DNA of 64,000 bases from Shewanella algidipiscicola (lineage in GTDB: Bacteria; Pseudomonadota; Gammaproteobacteria; Enterobacterales; Shewanellaceae): the NCBI RefSeq assembly GCF_003605125.1, contig NZ_QPQT01000006.1, positions 124,001-188,000 on the forward strand, in the 5' to 3' direction. A program made the position numbers and the translations under genes. The notes below the pieces were generated by a model. It was not told the origin of the DNA and searched no databases. It saw only the letters and a list, made by a program, of their open reading frames with translations. This document shows, piece after piece, positions 32,866 through 42,645 of the stretch. Numbering within the stretch: the first letter of the stretch is position 1; the number at the start of each line of letters is the position of its first letter.

Positions 32866-33564
32866 TTAGGCGCTCCAATAGACATCGACTGGCGTGCTAT
32901 GCTGGCCTAATACGGCGCGGATAGGCATCGCTTTTTCGTCTTCATTTTCGAGCGCTTGGCGGTAAACGGCTAACTTTTGTTCACCGACAATATGTAAATA
33001 AATTTGACGGCTAGCTAACACCGCCTTTTTAGACAAGGTCATGCGTCCGTGAGGCGCAGCACCAGGATTGACCGCTAAACAGAGGGCTTGCGTGGTTAAT
33101 GCCTGCTCGATTTCAGGGGCGCAAGGAAACCATGAACAAGTATGACCATCGTTACCCATGCCCAATACCACGACATCAAACGGCTTGGGGAAATTAGCCA
33201 GATGTTCAATCGTCATATCAACGCCGGCTTCTGGGGTCGCGAACATATTTTTTAACCCACGAAATTTAGCCGCTGCCGCGCGGTGCTGTAACAGATGTTG
33301 TCTCACTAGCTTTTCATTAGAGTCATCTGATTCGGTATCGACCCAACGCTCATCGGCCAAGGTGATGTAAACATCGCCCCATTCGATAGCCTTATGGCTC
33401 AATAACTCAAATAATGCTATGGGTGTCGAGCCACCGGAAACCACAAGGCTTGCCTTGCCGCGCACATCTATTGCCGCTTGTAATTGATTGGCAATACGCT
33501 CAGCTAGTTGATGTTCCAGCGCGGTTTTATTATCAAACGACTTAAACACTGATTCTTTAATCAT
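32866..33564 (-). CDS. pgl: 6-phosphogluconolactonase
   Basis: A 232-residue DevB/SOL-type lactonase that hydrolyses 6-phosphogluconolactone. Conserved blocks are LVVSGGSTPIALFELL (about 41-56), ITLADERWVDTESDDSN (about 67-83) and VVLGMGNDGHTCSWFP (about 131-146) with the catalytic histidine. Clear AAGGAG five bases before the ATG. Lies 12 bases after zwf. Confidence 0.96.
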   Translation of the reverse strand: MIKESVFKSFDNKTALEHQLAERIANQLQAAIDVRGKASLVVSGGSTPIALFELLSHKAIEWGDVYITLADERWVDTESDDSNEKLVRQHLLQHRAAAAKFRGLKNMFATPEAGVDMTIEHLANFPKPFDVVVLGMGNDGHTCSWFPCAPEIEQALTTQALCLAVNPGAAPHGRMTLSKKAVLASRQIYLHIVGEQKLAVYRQALENEDEKAMPIRAVLGQHSTPVDVYWSA

Positions 33565-33576
33565 GACAACTCCTTC

Positions 33577-35049
33577 CTATTCGTCCCATGAACGGCCGTC
33601 TTTGGCGATTAACGCCACCGACGCTACAGGGCCCCAACTTCCTGCTGGATAGGGCTTAGGCCTTTCATTACTCTCTTCCCACGCTTGAATAATGCCATCG
33701 ACCCATTTCCACGCTTGCTCTACTTCATCGCGGCGCACAAATAACGCTTGATTACCTAACATAGCCTCGAGTAATAAACGTTCGTAGGCATCGGCAATGC
33801 GGTCGTTTTTAAAGGTATCTGAAAAGCTTAAATCCAGCTTGGTGGTTTGCAATCGCTGTTTCTGCTCAAGACCTGGCACTTTATTCATCATCTGAATTTC
33901 GACCCCTTCATGGGGTTGCAAGCGAATGGTTAATTTATTGGCAGGTAGATTACGATAACTAGAACGATATAAGTTATGAGGTGGGTTCTTGAAATAGACA
34001 ACAATTTCTGAACTCTTAGTGGGCATACGCTTACCACTGCGTAAATAAAATGGCACGCCAGCCCAACGCCAATTGTCGATGTCGACTCTGAGTGCCACAA
34101 AGGTTTCTGCATAAGACAGGGTGTTGGCGCCCTCTTCTTCTAAATAACCCGGTACGGGTGTGCCTTTTAAAAAGCCAGCAGAATATTGACCACGAACGGT
34201 ATTTTCATAAATATTATCGGCGTCGATTTTTCTTAATGACTTAAGCACCTTCACTTTTTCATCACGAATACTGTCGGCATCTAAGTTAACCGGTGGATCC
34301 ATTGCCACTAAGGTGAGTACCTGTAACAAGTGGTTTTGGATCATGTCGCGCATTTGGCCAGCTTTGTCGAAATACCCCCAACGGCCTTCAATGCCCACCT
34401 CTTCTGCAACCGTGATTTGTACATGGTCAATAGTACGGTTATCCCATTTAGAGGCAAATAACGAGTTTGCAAAGCGCAGTGCAATCAGGTTTTGTACAGT
34501 CTCTTTACCTAAGTAATGGTCAATACGGTACACCTGATTTTCATTGAAATAAGCACTGACCTGATCGTTTATCACCCTAGATGATTCGAGATCCGAACCA
34601 ATCGGCTTTTCAAGTACCACTCGGGTATCAGGGAAAATCAGGTTTTGTTCATGCAGACAACGACAGATGTCGCCAAAAATGGCGGGAGGAGTGGCAAAAT
34701 AATTAACCATGACGCGCTTTTCTGGCTCTAATACGTCATGAAAAGCCGCGTAACCTTCTGGCTCAGTAAAATTGGTGGCGATATAAATGCAGCGTTTAAG
34801 GAAACGAGCTAAAGTTTGTTCACATAATGTTTCTTTAACAAAGCTAGTTAAAGCGGTGTTAACTAACTCTTGGTATTGTTCTTGAGTAAATTCATCTTTG
34901 GCAACCCCAAGAATTTTGGTCTCTTTATTGAGTAGACCGGCCTTATCAAGCTGGTATAAAGAGGGCAATAACTTACGCCTTGCTAAATCGCCTTTGGTTC
35001 CAAACAATACAAAATCACAAGCTTTGGCTTCTGCTGATGTCATGCCCAT
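33577..35049 (-). CDS. zwf: Glucose-6-phosphate 1-dehydrogenase
   Basis: A 490-residue NADP-dependent enzyme starting both the oxidative pentose phosphate and Entner-Doudoroff routes. The nucleotide-binding motif is VLFGTKGDLARRKLLPSLY (about 14-32). The active-site signature RIDHYLGKETVQN (about 175-187) contains the substrate lysine and histidine. First gene of zwf-pgl-edd-eda, divergent from hexR; a HexR-like palindrome lies about 60 bases upstream. Confidence 0.97.
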   Translation of the reverse strand: MGMTSAEAKACDFVLFGTKGDLARRKLLPSLYQLDKAGLLNKETKILGVAKDEFTQEQYQELVNTALTSFVKETLCEQTLARFLKRCIYIATNFTEPEGYAAFHDVLEPEKRVMVNYFATPPAIFGDICRCLHEQNLIFPDTRVVLEKPIGSDLESSRVINDQVSAYFNENQVYRIDHYLGKETVQNLIALRFANSLFASKWDNRTIDHVQITVAEEVGIEGRWGYFDKAGQMRDMIQNHLLQVLTLVAMDPPVNLDADSIRDEKVKVLKSLRKIDADNIYENTVRGQYSAGFLKGTPVPGYLEEEGANTLSYAETFVALRVDIDNWRWAGVPFYLRSGKRMPTKSSEIVVYFKNPPHNLYRSSYRNLPANKLTIRLQPHEGVEIQMMNKVPGLEQKQRLQTTKLDLSFSDTFKNDRIADAYERLLLEAMLGNQALFVRRDEVEQAWKWVDGIIQAWEESNERPKPYPAGSWGPVASVALIAKDGRSWDE

Positions 35050-35110
35050 AGCTTAAAAGTCTCCTATACCACAGTGGCCCATCGCATCGATGAGAAATTC
35101 ACACATTTGT

Positions 35111-35125
35111 TGTAATATAACAACA
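35111..35125 (-). promoter_or_regulatory. Candidate HexR site upstream of zwf
   Basis: TGTAATATAACAACA matches 11 of 15 positions of the Shewanella HexR consensus TGTAATTAAATTACA as I know it. It is 62 bases before the zwf start. Flanking TTGT and ACAG extend the dyad. Confidence 0.5.
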
Positions 35126-35320
35126 GAATTCATTGAATGCATCTAAATTTTACAAAAAATGACCTATCAGTAAACTAGTAACAAGACGACAAAATCTGAT
35201 ATGCTTTTCTCAATTAACTGTCTCTATATAGTAGCAAGTTTGCTGTGTAGTCAGATTATAGTTCGATATATAAAGCCAGACTTTAGCACTTTTTGTTTGT
35301 TTCTATAATGACATAAAAGA

Positions 35321-35335
35321 ATAAATATAATTACA
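35321..35335 (+). promoter_or_regulatory. Candidate HexR site upstream of hexR
   Basis: On the minus strand TGTAATTATATTTAT matches 11 of 15 positions of the HexR consensus, with the first eight exact. It ends 24 bases before the hexR ATG, a position fit for autorepression. Confidence 0.45.
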
Positions 35336-35359
35336 TTACTATCGAGTGGATGTACGCAT

Positions 35360-36214
35360 ATGAATACCCTAGAAAAGGTTCAAAAAAGCCTAACTCATTT
35401 CAGTAAATCGGAACGTAAAGTCGCTGAGGTCATTTTAGCGTCACCACAAACCGCTATCCACTCCAGCATTGCGACATTGGCTAAAATGGCCGATGTGAGC
35501 GAACCCACAGTCAACAGGTTCTGCAGACGTTTGGATACTAAGGGATTTCCTGATTTTAAGCTGCACTTAGCACAAAGTTTAGCTAATGGCACGCCCTATG
35601 TCAGCCGCCACGTAGAAGAAGATGATAGTCCCGATTCTTACACCACCAAAATTTTTGAGTCATCAATGGCTGCGCTCGATACCGCTAGACAAAGCATGGA
35701 TACTGCCGCCATCAATAAAGCTGTGGATATCCTTACTCAAGCAAAAAAAATCTCATTTTTTGGTTTAGGAGCATCGGCCTCTGTGGCACATGATGCACAA
35801 AATAAGTTCTTTCGTTTCAATGTGCCCGTCATCAGTTTTGATGATGTGTTAATGCAACGTATGAGCTGTATTAATAGTACCGAAGGTGACGTGGTGGTCC
35901 TTATCTCACACACAGGGCGTACAAAATCCTTGATCGACATTGCCCGTTTAGCGCGGGAAAATGGCGCTGCAGTCATTGCTATCACCTCGCGTAACTCTCC
36001 CTTGTCGAGTGAATGTACTTTACCCGTGACAATGGAAGTACCAGAAGACACTGATATGTATTTACCCATGGCCTCTCGCTTAGCTCAATTAGTCATTATT
36101 GACGTGTTAGCCACCGGCTTTACCCTACGCCGCGGCCCTCGTTTTAGAGAGAGTTTAAAGCGGGTTAAAGAGGTGTTGAAAGAGTCGCGTATTGAGAAAG
36201 ATCCTATACTCTAA
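35360..36214 (+). CDS. hexR: RpiR-family regulator HexR
   Basis: A 284-residue regulator with an N-terminal helix-turn-helix (ATLAKMADVSEPTVNRFCRRL, about residues 37-57) and a C-terminal SIS sugar-phosphate domain (about 125-260; GLGASASVAHDAQNKFF, LISHTGRTKS). HexR binds KDPG and controls the Entner-Doudoroff genes, pyk, gap and other central carbon genes in Shewanella and Pseudomonas. It is divergent from zwf, with candidate operators in the shared 310-bp region, and followed by pykA, another expected target. Confidence 0.95.
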   Translation: MNTLEKVQKSLTHFSKSERKVAEVILASPQTAIHSSIATLAKMADVSEPTVNRFCRRLDTKGFPDFKLHLAQSLANGTPYVSRHVEEDDSPDSYTTKIFESSMAALDTARQSMDTAAINKAVDILTQAKKISFFGLGASASVAHDAQNKFFRFNVPVISFDDVLMQRMSCINSTEGDVVVLISHTGRTKSLIDIARLARENGAAVIAITSRNSPLSSECTLPVTMEVPEDTDMYLPMASRLAQLVIIDVLATGFTLRRGPRFRESLKRVKEVLKESRIEKDPIL

Positions 36215-36232
36215 GCAGCCTAGAGAGGGATG

Positions 36233-36268
36233 AAAGGCGAGTTGGTTTATCCAAATCGCCTTTTTTTT
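36233..36268 (+). terminator. Terminator of hexR
   Basis: Stem AAAGGCGA/TCGCCTTT, one mismatch, then TTGG/CCAA with a 5-base loop, followed by a run of T. Separates hexR from pykA. Confidence 0.85.
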
Positions 36269-36323
36269 ACCTTTTAGCGGCTGTGGCTCACAAAATTAAT
36301 AACTTGAGGTAGATCATTTTGTT

Positions 36324-36338
36324 TGTAATTTTCCTACA
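36324..36338 (+). promoter_or_regulatory. Candidate HexR site upstream of pykA
   Basis: TGTAATTTTCCTACA matches 11 of 15 positions of the HexR consensus, with both ends exact. It lies 58 bases before the pykA ATG. Confidence 0.45.
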
Positions 36339-36396
36339 AAACTGAAGTTTGTCTGTTAATATAGAGTAAGATTTTTTAACTTTAACGGAGTATCTC

Positions 36397-37836
36397 ATGT
36401 TCCGCAGAACCAAAATTGTAACGACACTCGGTCCAGCCACCGATCGCGATGACAATCTACGTCGTATCATTAAAGCTGGTGCAAACGTTGTTCGCCTAAA
36501 TTTCTCCCACGGCTCACCCGAAGATCACCTTAAGCGCGCCACAGATGTGCGTAATATCGCCAAAGAACTGGGTGTTCATGTGGCTATATTAGGGGACCTA
36601 CAAGGGCCAAAAATCCGTGTATCCACGTTTAAAGATAATAAGAAGGTGCAACTTGACCTTGGTAAATCTTTTGTCCTAGATGCCGATTTAGCCAAAGGCG
36701 AAGGCGATGAGCACCAAGTCGGTATCGACTACAAAGAGCTCCCTAAAGATGTCACCATTGGCGATATCTTGATGCTCGATGACGGACGAGTGCAACTTAG
36801 AGTTGAAAAAGTTGAAGGCAACAAGGTGCACACCACTGTGACAGTTGCTGGCCCATTATCTAATAACAAGGGCATCAACAAAAAAGGCGGCGGGCTTTCA
36901 GCTGCTGCGCTAACAGAAAAAGATAAACAAGATATTATTACCGCAGCCGCGATTAAAGTCGATTATCTCGCAGTGTCATTCCCACGCTGCGGCGCTGACT
37001 TAAATTATGCCCGAGAATTGGCACGTAAAGCTGGCAGTAATGCATTAATTGTCTCTAAAGTTGAACGCGCCGAAGCCGTTGCGACCGATGAAGCGATGGA
37101 TGATGTGATTTTAGCATCCGATGCTGTGATGGTTGCTCGTGGTGACTTAGGCGTCGAAATTGGCGATGCGGCGCTGGTTGCCGTACAAAAGAAACTCATT
37201 AGCCGCTCTCGTCAACTCAATAAGAGCGTGATCACCGCGACCCAGATGATGGAGTCGATGATCACCAGTCCAATGCCAACTCGCGCCGAAGTGATGGATG
37301 TGGCGAATGCTGTGCTTGATGGTACCGATGCCGTGATGCTTTCTGCCGAAACGGCGGCCGGTGACTTTCCGGAGGAAACGGTATTGGCTATGGCTAATGT
37401 CTGCCTTGGCGCCGAAGCTCACCCAAGCGTGCAAGTATCAAAACATCGTTTAGATGAACGCTTTACGTCAGTAGAAGAAACCATCGCACTGTCTACAATG
37501 TATGCGGCCAACCATCTAGAGGGCGTTAAAGCCATTGTCGCATTAACCGAATCAGGTGCCACACCACAATTGATGTCACGTATCAGCTCTGCGCTGCCTA
37601 TTTTTGCCTTATCGCGTCACGATGTGACATTGGCCAAAATGGCACTGTATCGCGGAGTACACCCTTTCTACTTTGATTCTACCGCTCATGCTGCCGATGA
37701 ACTGGCCAAGAAAGCATTAGAGGCGCTGCAATCAGCGGGTTACCTCGACAGTGGTGATATGGTGCTGATGACCAAAGGTGACGCCATGGAAACCATTGGC
37801 GGTACCAATACCTGTAAAGTACTTATCGTGGCGTAA
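36397..37836 (+). CDS. pykA: Pyruvate kinase (PykA type)
   Basis: A 479-residue glycolytic enzyme transferring phosphate from phosphoenolpyruvate to ADP. N-terminal [16 protein letters not shown] and [14 protein letters not shown] (about 30-43) are typical of the PykA (AMP-activated, type II) branch; length equals E. coli PykA (480). The active-site segment [12 protein letters not shown] contains the catalytic lysine, and [13 protein letters not shown] binds metal. Near hexR with a candidate HexR site upstream. TAACGGAG precedes the ATG. Confidence 0.97.
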   Translation: MFRRTKIVTTLGPATDRDDNLRRIIKAGANVVRLNFSHGSPEDHLKRATDVRNIAKELGVHVAILGDLQGPKIRVSTFKDNKKVQLDLGKSFVLDADLAKGEGDEHQVGIDYKELPKDVTIGDILMLDDGRVQLRVEKVEGNKVHTTVTVAGPLSNNKGINKKGGGLSAAALTEKDKQDIITAAAIKVDYLAVSFPRCGADLNYARELARKAGSNALIVSKVERAEAVATDEAMDDVILASDAVMVARGDLGVEIGDAALVAVQKKLISRSRQLNKSVITATQMMESMITSPMPTRAEVMDVANAVLDGTDAVMLSAETAAGDFPEETVLAMANVCLGAEAHPSVQVSKHRLDERFTSVEETIALSTMYAANHLEGVKAIVALTESGATPQLMSRISSALPIFALSRHDVTLAKMALYRGVHPFYFDSTAHAADELAKKALEALQSAGYLDSGDMVLMTKGDAMETIGGTNTCKVLIVA

Positions 37837-37892
37837 TGATGATACTTTCATCCTCATCGAGATAGCGCCATCGAGCTAAAACGGTTAGGTAT

Positions 37893-37922
37893 AAAAAAAG
37901 GTACGCATTGCGTACCTTTTTT
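37893..37922. terminator. Terminator of pykA
   Basis: Stem AAAAAAAGGTACGC and its complement around ATT, ending in a T-run; usable on both strands, about 57 bases after the pykA stop. Confidence 0.88.
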
Positions 37923-38091
37923 CTATCTGTTGCTTGCAGGTTAAGTCAATCATTTCAAGCTAAGCTCACTTCCCCTTATTGACCCATCTAAACCATTCAC
38001 TGTTAAATAACATAGTCCAAATAGCTCACGATAAGCGACTTGGCCTTAATTAGTCAGGCCAGATAGCAAAGTGATTAGCTCAACCACTCAG

Positions 38092-40368
38092 CTATAAACG
38101 TTCGAAATCATCCACAGCAATAGCCACTTGGCGCAGCTTATCCGCATCAATCAATTGCTCAAACTCATTCTCGCTAATGATGTCTGCTTCTAACGCCTGT
38201 TGATAAAGCAGCGCAGGAGCAAGCTTTTTGGCAAGTTGACCCTCTTTTTGCGCGCGTTTGATTTTTTTGCTCAATCCATCGCAAGCATGAAGAGCCACAA
38301 ACGCCTGTTCCACTTGCGCCATACCGCCCTCATCGCCATCAAAGTTAGGGCACAAGAATGTTAGTCTGTCTCTGGCAGGACCTGGTTTGAGCATGCCTTG
38401 GCAAACCTTTATCGCTAACTTGTCGTCCGGAGCATTGAAATGATTGCCTAACGGAAATACCAGCAAACGCATCAACCAGGCAACGGGACGATTAGGGAAA
38501 TTGCGTAACGCCCCTTGCAGTGCATTTGCCGCCTTATGCAATCGAGTCTGCATCACATAATGCACCGTGGGTAAATCATCTTGTTGGCGGCCATTGTCTT
38601 CAAACAATTTTAACGTGGCAGAGCCTAGGTAAAGCTCACTGAGTACATCGCCCAAACGTGCCGACAACATCTCTTTACGCTTTAAATCGCCGCCCATAAT
38701 CAACATTGACAGGTCGGTCACAAACGCCAACGCCGCAGAGATGCGAGTCATGTGCTTGTAATACTGCGCTGTACTGCCACTGACTGGCGCGGCATTAAAA
38801 CGACTACCACTGAGCGCACTAAATAACGTGCTGAAGGCATTGCGACAGGCATACCCCATGTGACCTAACAGTAAGTTATCAAAGCGTGCCAACGCGGCAG
38901 TATCATCGTCCATTGCCGCGGCTTCCATTTCGGCTAACACATAAGGATGACAACGGGTCGCGCCTTGACCAAAGATCATTAAACTGCGGGTTAGAATATT
39001 AGCCCCTTCCACAGTGATCGAAATCGGGTTCGCCATATAACCGTGGCCTAAATAGTTTTTCGGCCCAAGCTGGATCCCCTTGCCCGACTGGATGTCCATG
39101 GCATCGTTAAATACATCACGGCCCATCTCGGTCATATGGTATTTGGCTATTGCAGTGACCACCGAAGGTTTCACTTTGAGATCGATGCCTGTTGTCGTTA
39201 ATCGGCGCGCCGCCTCTAACTGGTAAGTATTGGCGATGATCCGCGCCATCGCCTCTTGAACCCCCTCAAATTGGCCGATAGCTAAACCAAATTGATGCCT
39301 AACATAGCTGTAAGCCGTAGTCGTTTTAGTGGCCAGATGACCCGATGCTGTCGCTAATGCAGGCAGTGAGATCCCTCGACCAGCCGACAGGCATTCCACC
39401 AGCATACGCCAACCGCGGCCAGCGTATTGTGGGCCGCCGATAATCCAATCTAGCGGGATAAACACCTCTTTGCCCTGAGTGGTGCCATTCATAAAGGCCA
39501 TATTCAGTGGATTATGACGACGACCAATTTCAACACCAGGATGATCGGTCGGAATAAGCGCACAGGTGATCCCAAGATCAGGGTTATCGCCTAAAAGTCC
39601 ATCGGGATCGCGCATTTGAAACGCAAGCCCCAATACTGTGGCAACTGGAGCTAAGGTAATATATCGTTTGTTCCAGGTGAGACTCAGCCCTAACACCTCT
39701 TCGCCATCAACGGTTTTACGACATACGATACCTTCATCAGGAATAGCACCGGCATCAGAGCCCGCTTCGGGCCCAGTAAGTGCAAAACAAGGCACGGCTT
39801 CACCACTGGCTAACAGAGGCAGCCAATGTTCACGCTGCTCTTTGGTACCATAATGGGTCAACAACTCGCCGGGGCCGAGTGAATTAGGCACCATCACGGT
39901 CACGGCGGCGCTCACACTGCGACTGGCCAACTTGCTAACAATGGTTGAATTAGCATAAGCAGAAAACGCTTTCCCACCGTATTCCTTAGGAATAATTAGC
40001 GCAAAAAAACCTTCATCTTTAAAGTATTGCCATAATTCTGGGGGGAGATCCTTACGATTTTGTACTATGTCGAAATCGTCAATCATCGTCAGTGCCGTCA
40101 TCACTTGATTATCAATGAACGATTTCTCTTCTTCACTCAGAGCTGACTTCCCGTAACTGTGCAAGGCGTCCCAATTGGGCTTACCGCGAAACAGTTCCCC
40201 CTCCCACCATACATCACCGGCTTCCATCGCCTCCTTTTCCGTATCAGACAGCGGCGGTAGTACCTTTTTGAAAAAGGCAAATACTGGCCGAGTAATAAAC
40301 TGCATGCGGATACTTTTAACACCAAACAACACTATGATAAGCAATAGTGCCAAAATAAAAAGAGTCAT
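38092..40368 (-). CDS. fadE: Acyl-CoA dehydrogenase FadE
   Basis: A 758-residue FAD enzyme for the first step of beta-oxidation. An N-terminal hydrophobic stretch (residues 1-25) anchors it to the membrane, as in E. coli FadE (814 residues). The dehydrogenase core has FALTGPEAGSDAGAIPDEG (about 210-228), typical of the long-chain enzyme, and SVEAANILTRSL-like TVEGANILTRSLMIFGQGA near 450-468. The C-terminal DUF1974 extension is present. It starts nine bases after psrA, so the two form an operon controlled by the fatty-acid-responsive regulator. GGGGGG lies five bases before the ATG. Confidence 0.95.
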   Translation of the reverse strand: MTLFILALLLIIVLFGVKSIRMQFITRPVFAFFKKVLPPLSDTEKEAMEAGDVWWEGELFRGKPNWDALHSYGKSALSEEEKSFIDNQVMTALTMIDDFDIVQNRKDLPPELWQYFKDEGFFALIIPKEYGGKAFSAYANSTIVSKLASRSVSAAVTVMVPNSLGPGELLTHYGTKEQREHWLPLLASGEAVPCFALTGPEAGSDAGAIPDEGIVCRKTVDGEEVLGLSLTWNKRYITLAPVATVLGLAFQMRDPDGLLGDNPDLGITCALIPTDHPGVEIGRRHNPLNMAFMNGTTQGKEVFIPLDWIIGGPQYAGRGWRMLVECLSAGRGISLPALATASGHLATKTTTAYSYVRHQFGLAIGQFEGVQEAMARIIANTYQLEAARRLTTTGIDLKVKPSVVTAIAKYHMTEMGRDVFNDAMDIQSGKGIQLGPKNYLGHGYMANPISITVEGANILTRSLMIFGQGATRCHPYVLAEMEAAAMDDDTAALARFDNLLLGHMGYACRNAFSTLFSALSGSRFNAAPVSGSTAQYYKHMTRISAALAFVTDLSMLIMGGDLKRKEMLSARLGDVLSELYLGSATLKLFEDNGRQQDDLPTVHYVMQTRLHKAANALQGALRNFPNRPVAWLMRLLVFPLGNHFNAPDDKLAIKVCQGMLKPGPARDRLTFLCPNFDGDEGGMAQVEQAFVALHACDGLSKKIKRAQKEGQLAKKLAPALLYQQALEADIISENEFEQLIDADKLRQVAIAVDDFERL

Positions 40369-40377
40369 AACGCCCCC

Positions 40378-41016
40378 CTATTGGGTACTAACGGGTACTG
40401 CCACGCCGGCAGCGAGATATGGAATAACTTTGCGAATTACGGCTTCGATATCATAGTGTTCATTAAAATCAGCCTGGGCGATTTCGGTTAATGCATCGGC
40501 GGATGCCATAGTGAACACCACAGTGCCTAAGGTAAAGTGTAATCGCCAAAACATCTCTGCGGGGGGAATATGTGGTGCACTTTCTGCGACAGCCTTCACA
40601 AACTTGTTAAGGTGCTCACCGTAATGAGTGGTAATAAACCAGCGCAGATGCCCCTGACTTTCGATATAACCTCGGCCAAGTAATTGTAAAAAAGTACTGG
40701 TACCGTCCACCTTGAACTTATTTAATTCAAGTAAAGGTTTGACTAAAGAGGAGAAAATGTCATTTAGTGATGGATCGCCACTGGCCTTGATGAGCATTAA
40801 TTCATCAGAAGCTTCAGGCATGAAACGGTCTAAGTAGCGTGCCAGCACCGCCCTGATAAGCTCCTTTTTTGAGCCAAAATGATAATTAACCGAGGCAAGA
40901 TTGACCTCAGCTTTACTGGTGATCAATCTTAATGAGGTTTCTGAAAATCCACGCTCTGCAAATAGCTTTTCGGCGGCATCCAGTATTCTTGTTTTAGTAT
41001 CGGATCGACTTGCCAT
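40378..41016 (-). CDS. psrA: TetR-family fatty-acid regulator PsrA
   Basis: A 212-residue TetR repressor. The N-terminal DNA-binding domain is TKTRILDAAEKLFAERGFSETSLRLITSKAEVNLASVNYHFGSKK in outline (about residues 6-51, key part SLRLITSKAEVNLASVNYH), nearly the same as Pseudomonas PsrA. The C-terminal part is the acyl-CoA or fatty-acid sensor (PPAEMFWRLHFTLGTVVFTM). PsrA controls beta-oxidation genes in Shewanella in place of enteric FadR. A strong palindrome upstream and the following fadE fit autoregulation. Confidence 0.92.
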   Translation of the reverse strand: MASRSDTKTRILDAAEKLFAERGFSETSLRLITSKAEVNLASVNYHFGSKKELIRAVLARYLDRFMPEASDELMLIKASGDPSLNDIFSSLVKPLLELNKFKVDGTSTFLQLLGRGYIESQGHLRWFITTHYGEHLNKFVKAVAESAPHIPPAEMFWRLHFTLGTVVFTMASADALTEIAQADFNEHYDIEAVIRKVIPYLAAGVAVPVSTQ

Positions 41017-41034
41017 TCCGTGACCTTAACTCTG

Positions 41035-41054
41035 ATTTAAACATGCGTTTAAAT
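41035..41054 (-). promoter_or_regulatory. PsrA operator (palindrome)
   Basis: ATTTAAAC and GTTTAAAT arms are perfect inverted repeats around ATGC, 19 bases before the psrA start codon. Pseudomonas PsrA sites have the form G/CAAAC-N2-4-GTTTG/C, and AAAC-N4-GTTT is exactly present. Binding is inferred. Confidence 0.7.
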
Positions 41055-41199
41055 TAAACACTAGTACACTTTTTGTCAAATGAAATTCCGCTGTATCACC
41101 ATACTTTAGGTATTGGGATCACAGATAATCTAACAACAAATAGCCAGTGACTTTAGGCAAACGAGGCTGTAACCCCATAGCAAGATTAACGCTATGTCA

Positions 41200-41787
41200 T
41201 TAACGCAAATGCGCCCCCTTGCGTGTTAGCTCCCGCGTGTTCATTCGTGCCTTTTCTGATTTTGCCAGCATCACCATTAATGCGCCCGCTCCACCCCACT
41301 CTCTTGGCGCACTGTGATAACCAATCACGCCATCAATCAAGGGCAGCCAATGAGCTAAACAGGATTTAATTAACGCAGGAAACGGCTTATTGTGCACACC
41401 GGTGCCATGGATCACTATCACGTTACGATATTCACAGCTCAAACTGCGTTGAATAAAATCGAACAAAAGCTCTCTGGCGCGCGGTACATTATAGCCTTTA
41501 AGGTCTATATCGGCTTGCATCGAATACTGACCTTGGCGAAATAATTTGAACACTTGTTGCTGTACCCCTTCACTTTTCATACTGATAACTGCATCGGGAG
41601 CGACTGGCTCAATCACACTCAGATCATCACTTAAACGAGAGAGTGCTTCTCTGCGTTTAGTTTCAAAGTATTTATGTTGCTGTGACTGAGATGAGGCAAT
41701 TTGAGAGCTAATTGCCGTTTTATCGCCATTTAGAGGTATCACATCTGCCATAGAGGCTAGAAATATCGCACTCTCTTCTTCTGTCAT
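41200..41787 (-). CDS. smrA: Smr-domain DNA endonuclease SmrA
   Basis: A 195-residue protein with a C-terminal Smr (small MutS-related) domain. The domain carries DLKGYNVPRARELLFDFI (about 97-114), VIVIHGTG (about 124-131) and GGAGALMVML (about 171-180), its conserved motifs. The N-terminal IFLASMADVIPLNGDKT matches the E. coli SmrA (YdaL) N-terminal region better than the SmrB/ArfB ribosome-rescue type. In E. coli SmrA shows DNA-nicking activity. It stands alone between psrA and a divergent secreted-protein gene. Confidence 0.85.
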   Translation of the reverse strand: MTEEESAIFLASMADVIPLNGDKTAISSQIASSQSQQHKYFETKRREALSRLSDDLSVIEPVAPDAVISMKSEGVQQQVFKLFRQGQYSMQADIDLKGYNVPRARELLFDFIQRSLSCEYRNVIVIHGTGVHNKPFPALIKSCLAHWLPLIDGVIGYHSAPREWGGAGALMVMLAKSEKARMNTRELTRKGAHLR

Positions 41788-42060
41788 GGTACTGCTTCCT
41801 CTTAATTCATTGCGATTACAGCTCTTAACGCTACATCATATCGATGCGAAGCACTATTTTGACTGTAGCAGCTAAAAATATCCAGCGACTGTACGAGTGA
41901 CTTATGCAGCTTCACCCATTGGAATACCACCTTGAGGACGACTATGAACATAATTTGCCCCACCCAACTTAAGACAAAGGGCAGTGTGACACACTTTGTT
42001 AATATCTAATTCTTTCCCCATAAAAGGGCATAGATTATAGTGGCGCTAGCATTAGTAAAG

Positions 42061-42645
42061 ATGAATATCTTAATGAAATTTCTAACATCCTTAATCCTTA
42101 TCTGCAGCGCACTGTGCTGCGCCTCTGCTATAGCGCAACAAACCGATGGGGACAATGAGGCCTTAAACCAGTTTTATCGCCAATTTAGTAGCGCATTTGC
42201 CCAGCTCGATGCCACTGTAATTGCCGATCTGTATGCAGAAGATGCCAGTTATATCCCTGAACAACAAAGCAAAGCGATCACCATCGGTCGAGAAAATATT
42301 ATCAGCTTATACCAAAGATTTTTCGGCAAGATTAAACACAAAAACGCCCAAATTGAGGTCGACTTTCGGGTTATTGACCGACAGATATCCCCCCAAATTG
42401 CAACTGATATCGGCTATTACCTTATCCGTTTTTATCCACCCAAAGAGAGTGAGGAGCCCATGAGTGAATTCGCGGGCAAATTTGTCACTGTCTCAAAAAA
42501 ACAAGCCGATGGACGTTGGTACTTAACGGTGGATACCAATAATCGCGGGGAGCCGGCATTCTATTACGATGCGAAACCGCTACCAAACCTGTATTATGGC
42601 AGCCAATTTTCAACAGCCAGTAATAAGTCGAGTCATGAAAAGTGA
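42061..42645 (+). CDS. Secreted SnoaL/DUF4440-like protein
   Basis: About 194 residues with an N-terminal signal peptide (MNILMKFLTSLILICSALCC, cleavage likely after ASAIA). The mature part is an NTF2-like fold of the SnoaL/DUF4440 type: ALNQFYRQFSSAFAQLDATVIADLYAEDASYIPE near the N-terminus and GKFVTVSKKQADGRWYLTVD later. Function unknown; periplasmic by prediction. Possible starts are GTG 42040, ATG 42061 and ATG 42073; no ribosome site decides between them. Its end overlaps the ychJ start by 11 bases. Confidence 0.8.
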   Translation: MNILMKFLTSLILICSALCCASAIAQQTDGDNEALNQFYRQFSSAFAQLDATVIADLYAEDASYIPEQQSKAITIGRENIISLYQRFFGKIKHKNAQIEVDFRVIDRQISPQIATDIGYYLIRFYPPKESEEPMSEFAGKFVTVSKKQADGRWYLTVDTNNRGEPAFYYDAKPLPNLYYGSQFSTASNKSSHEK

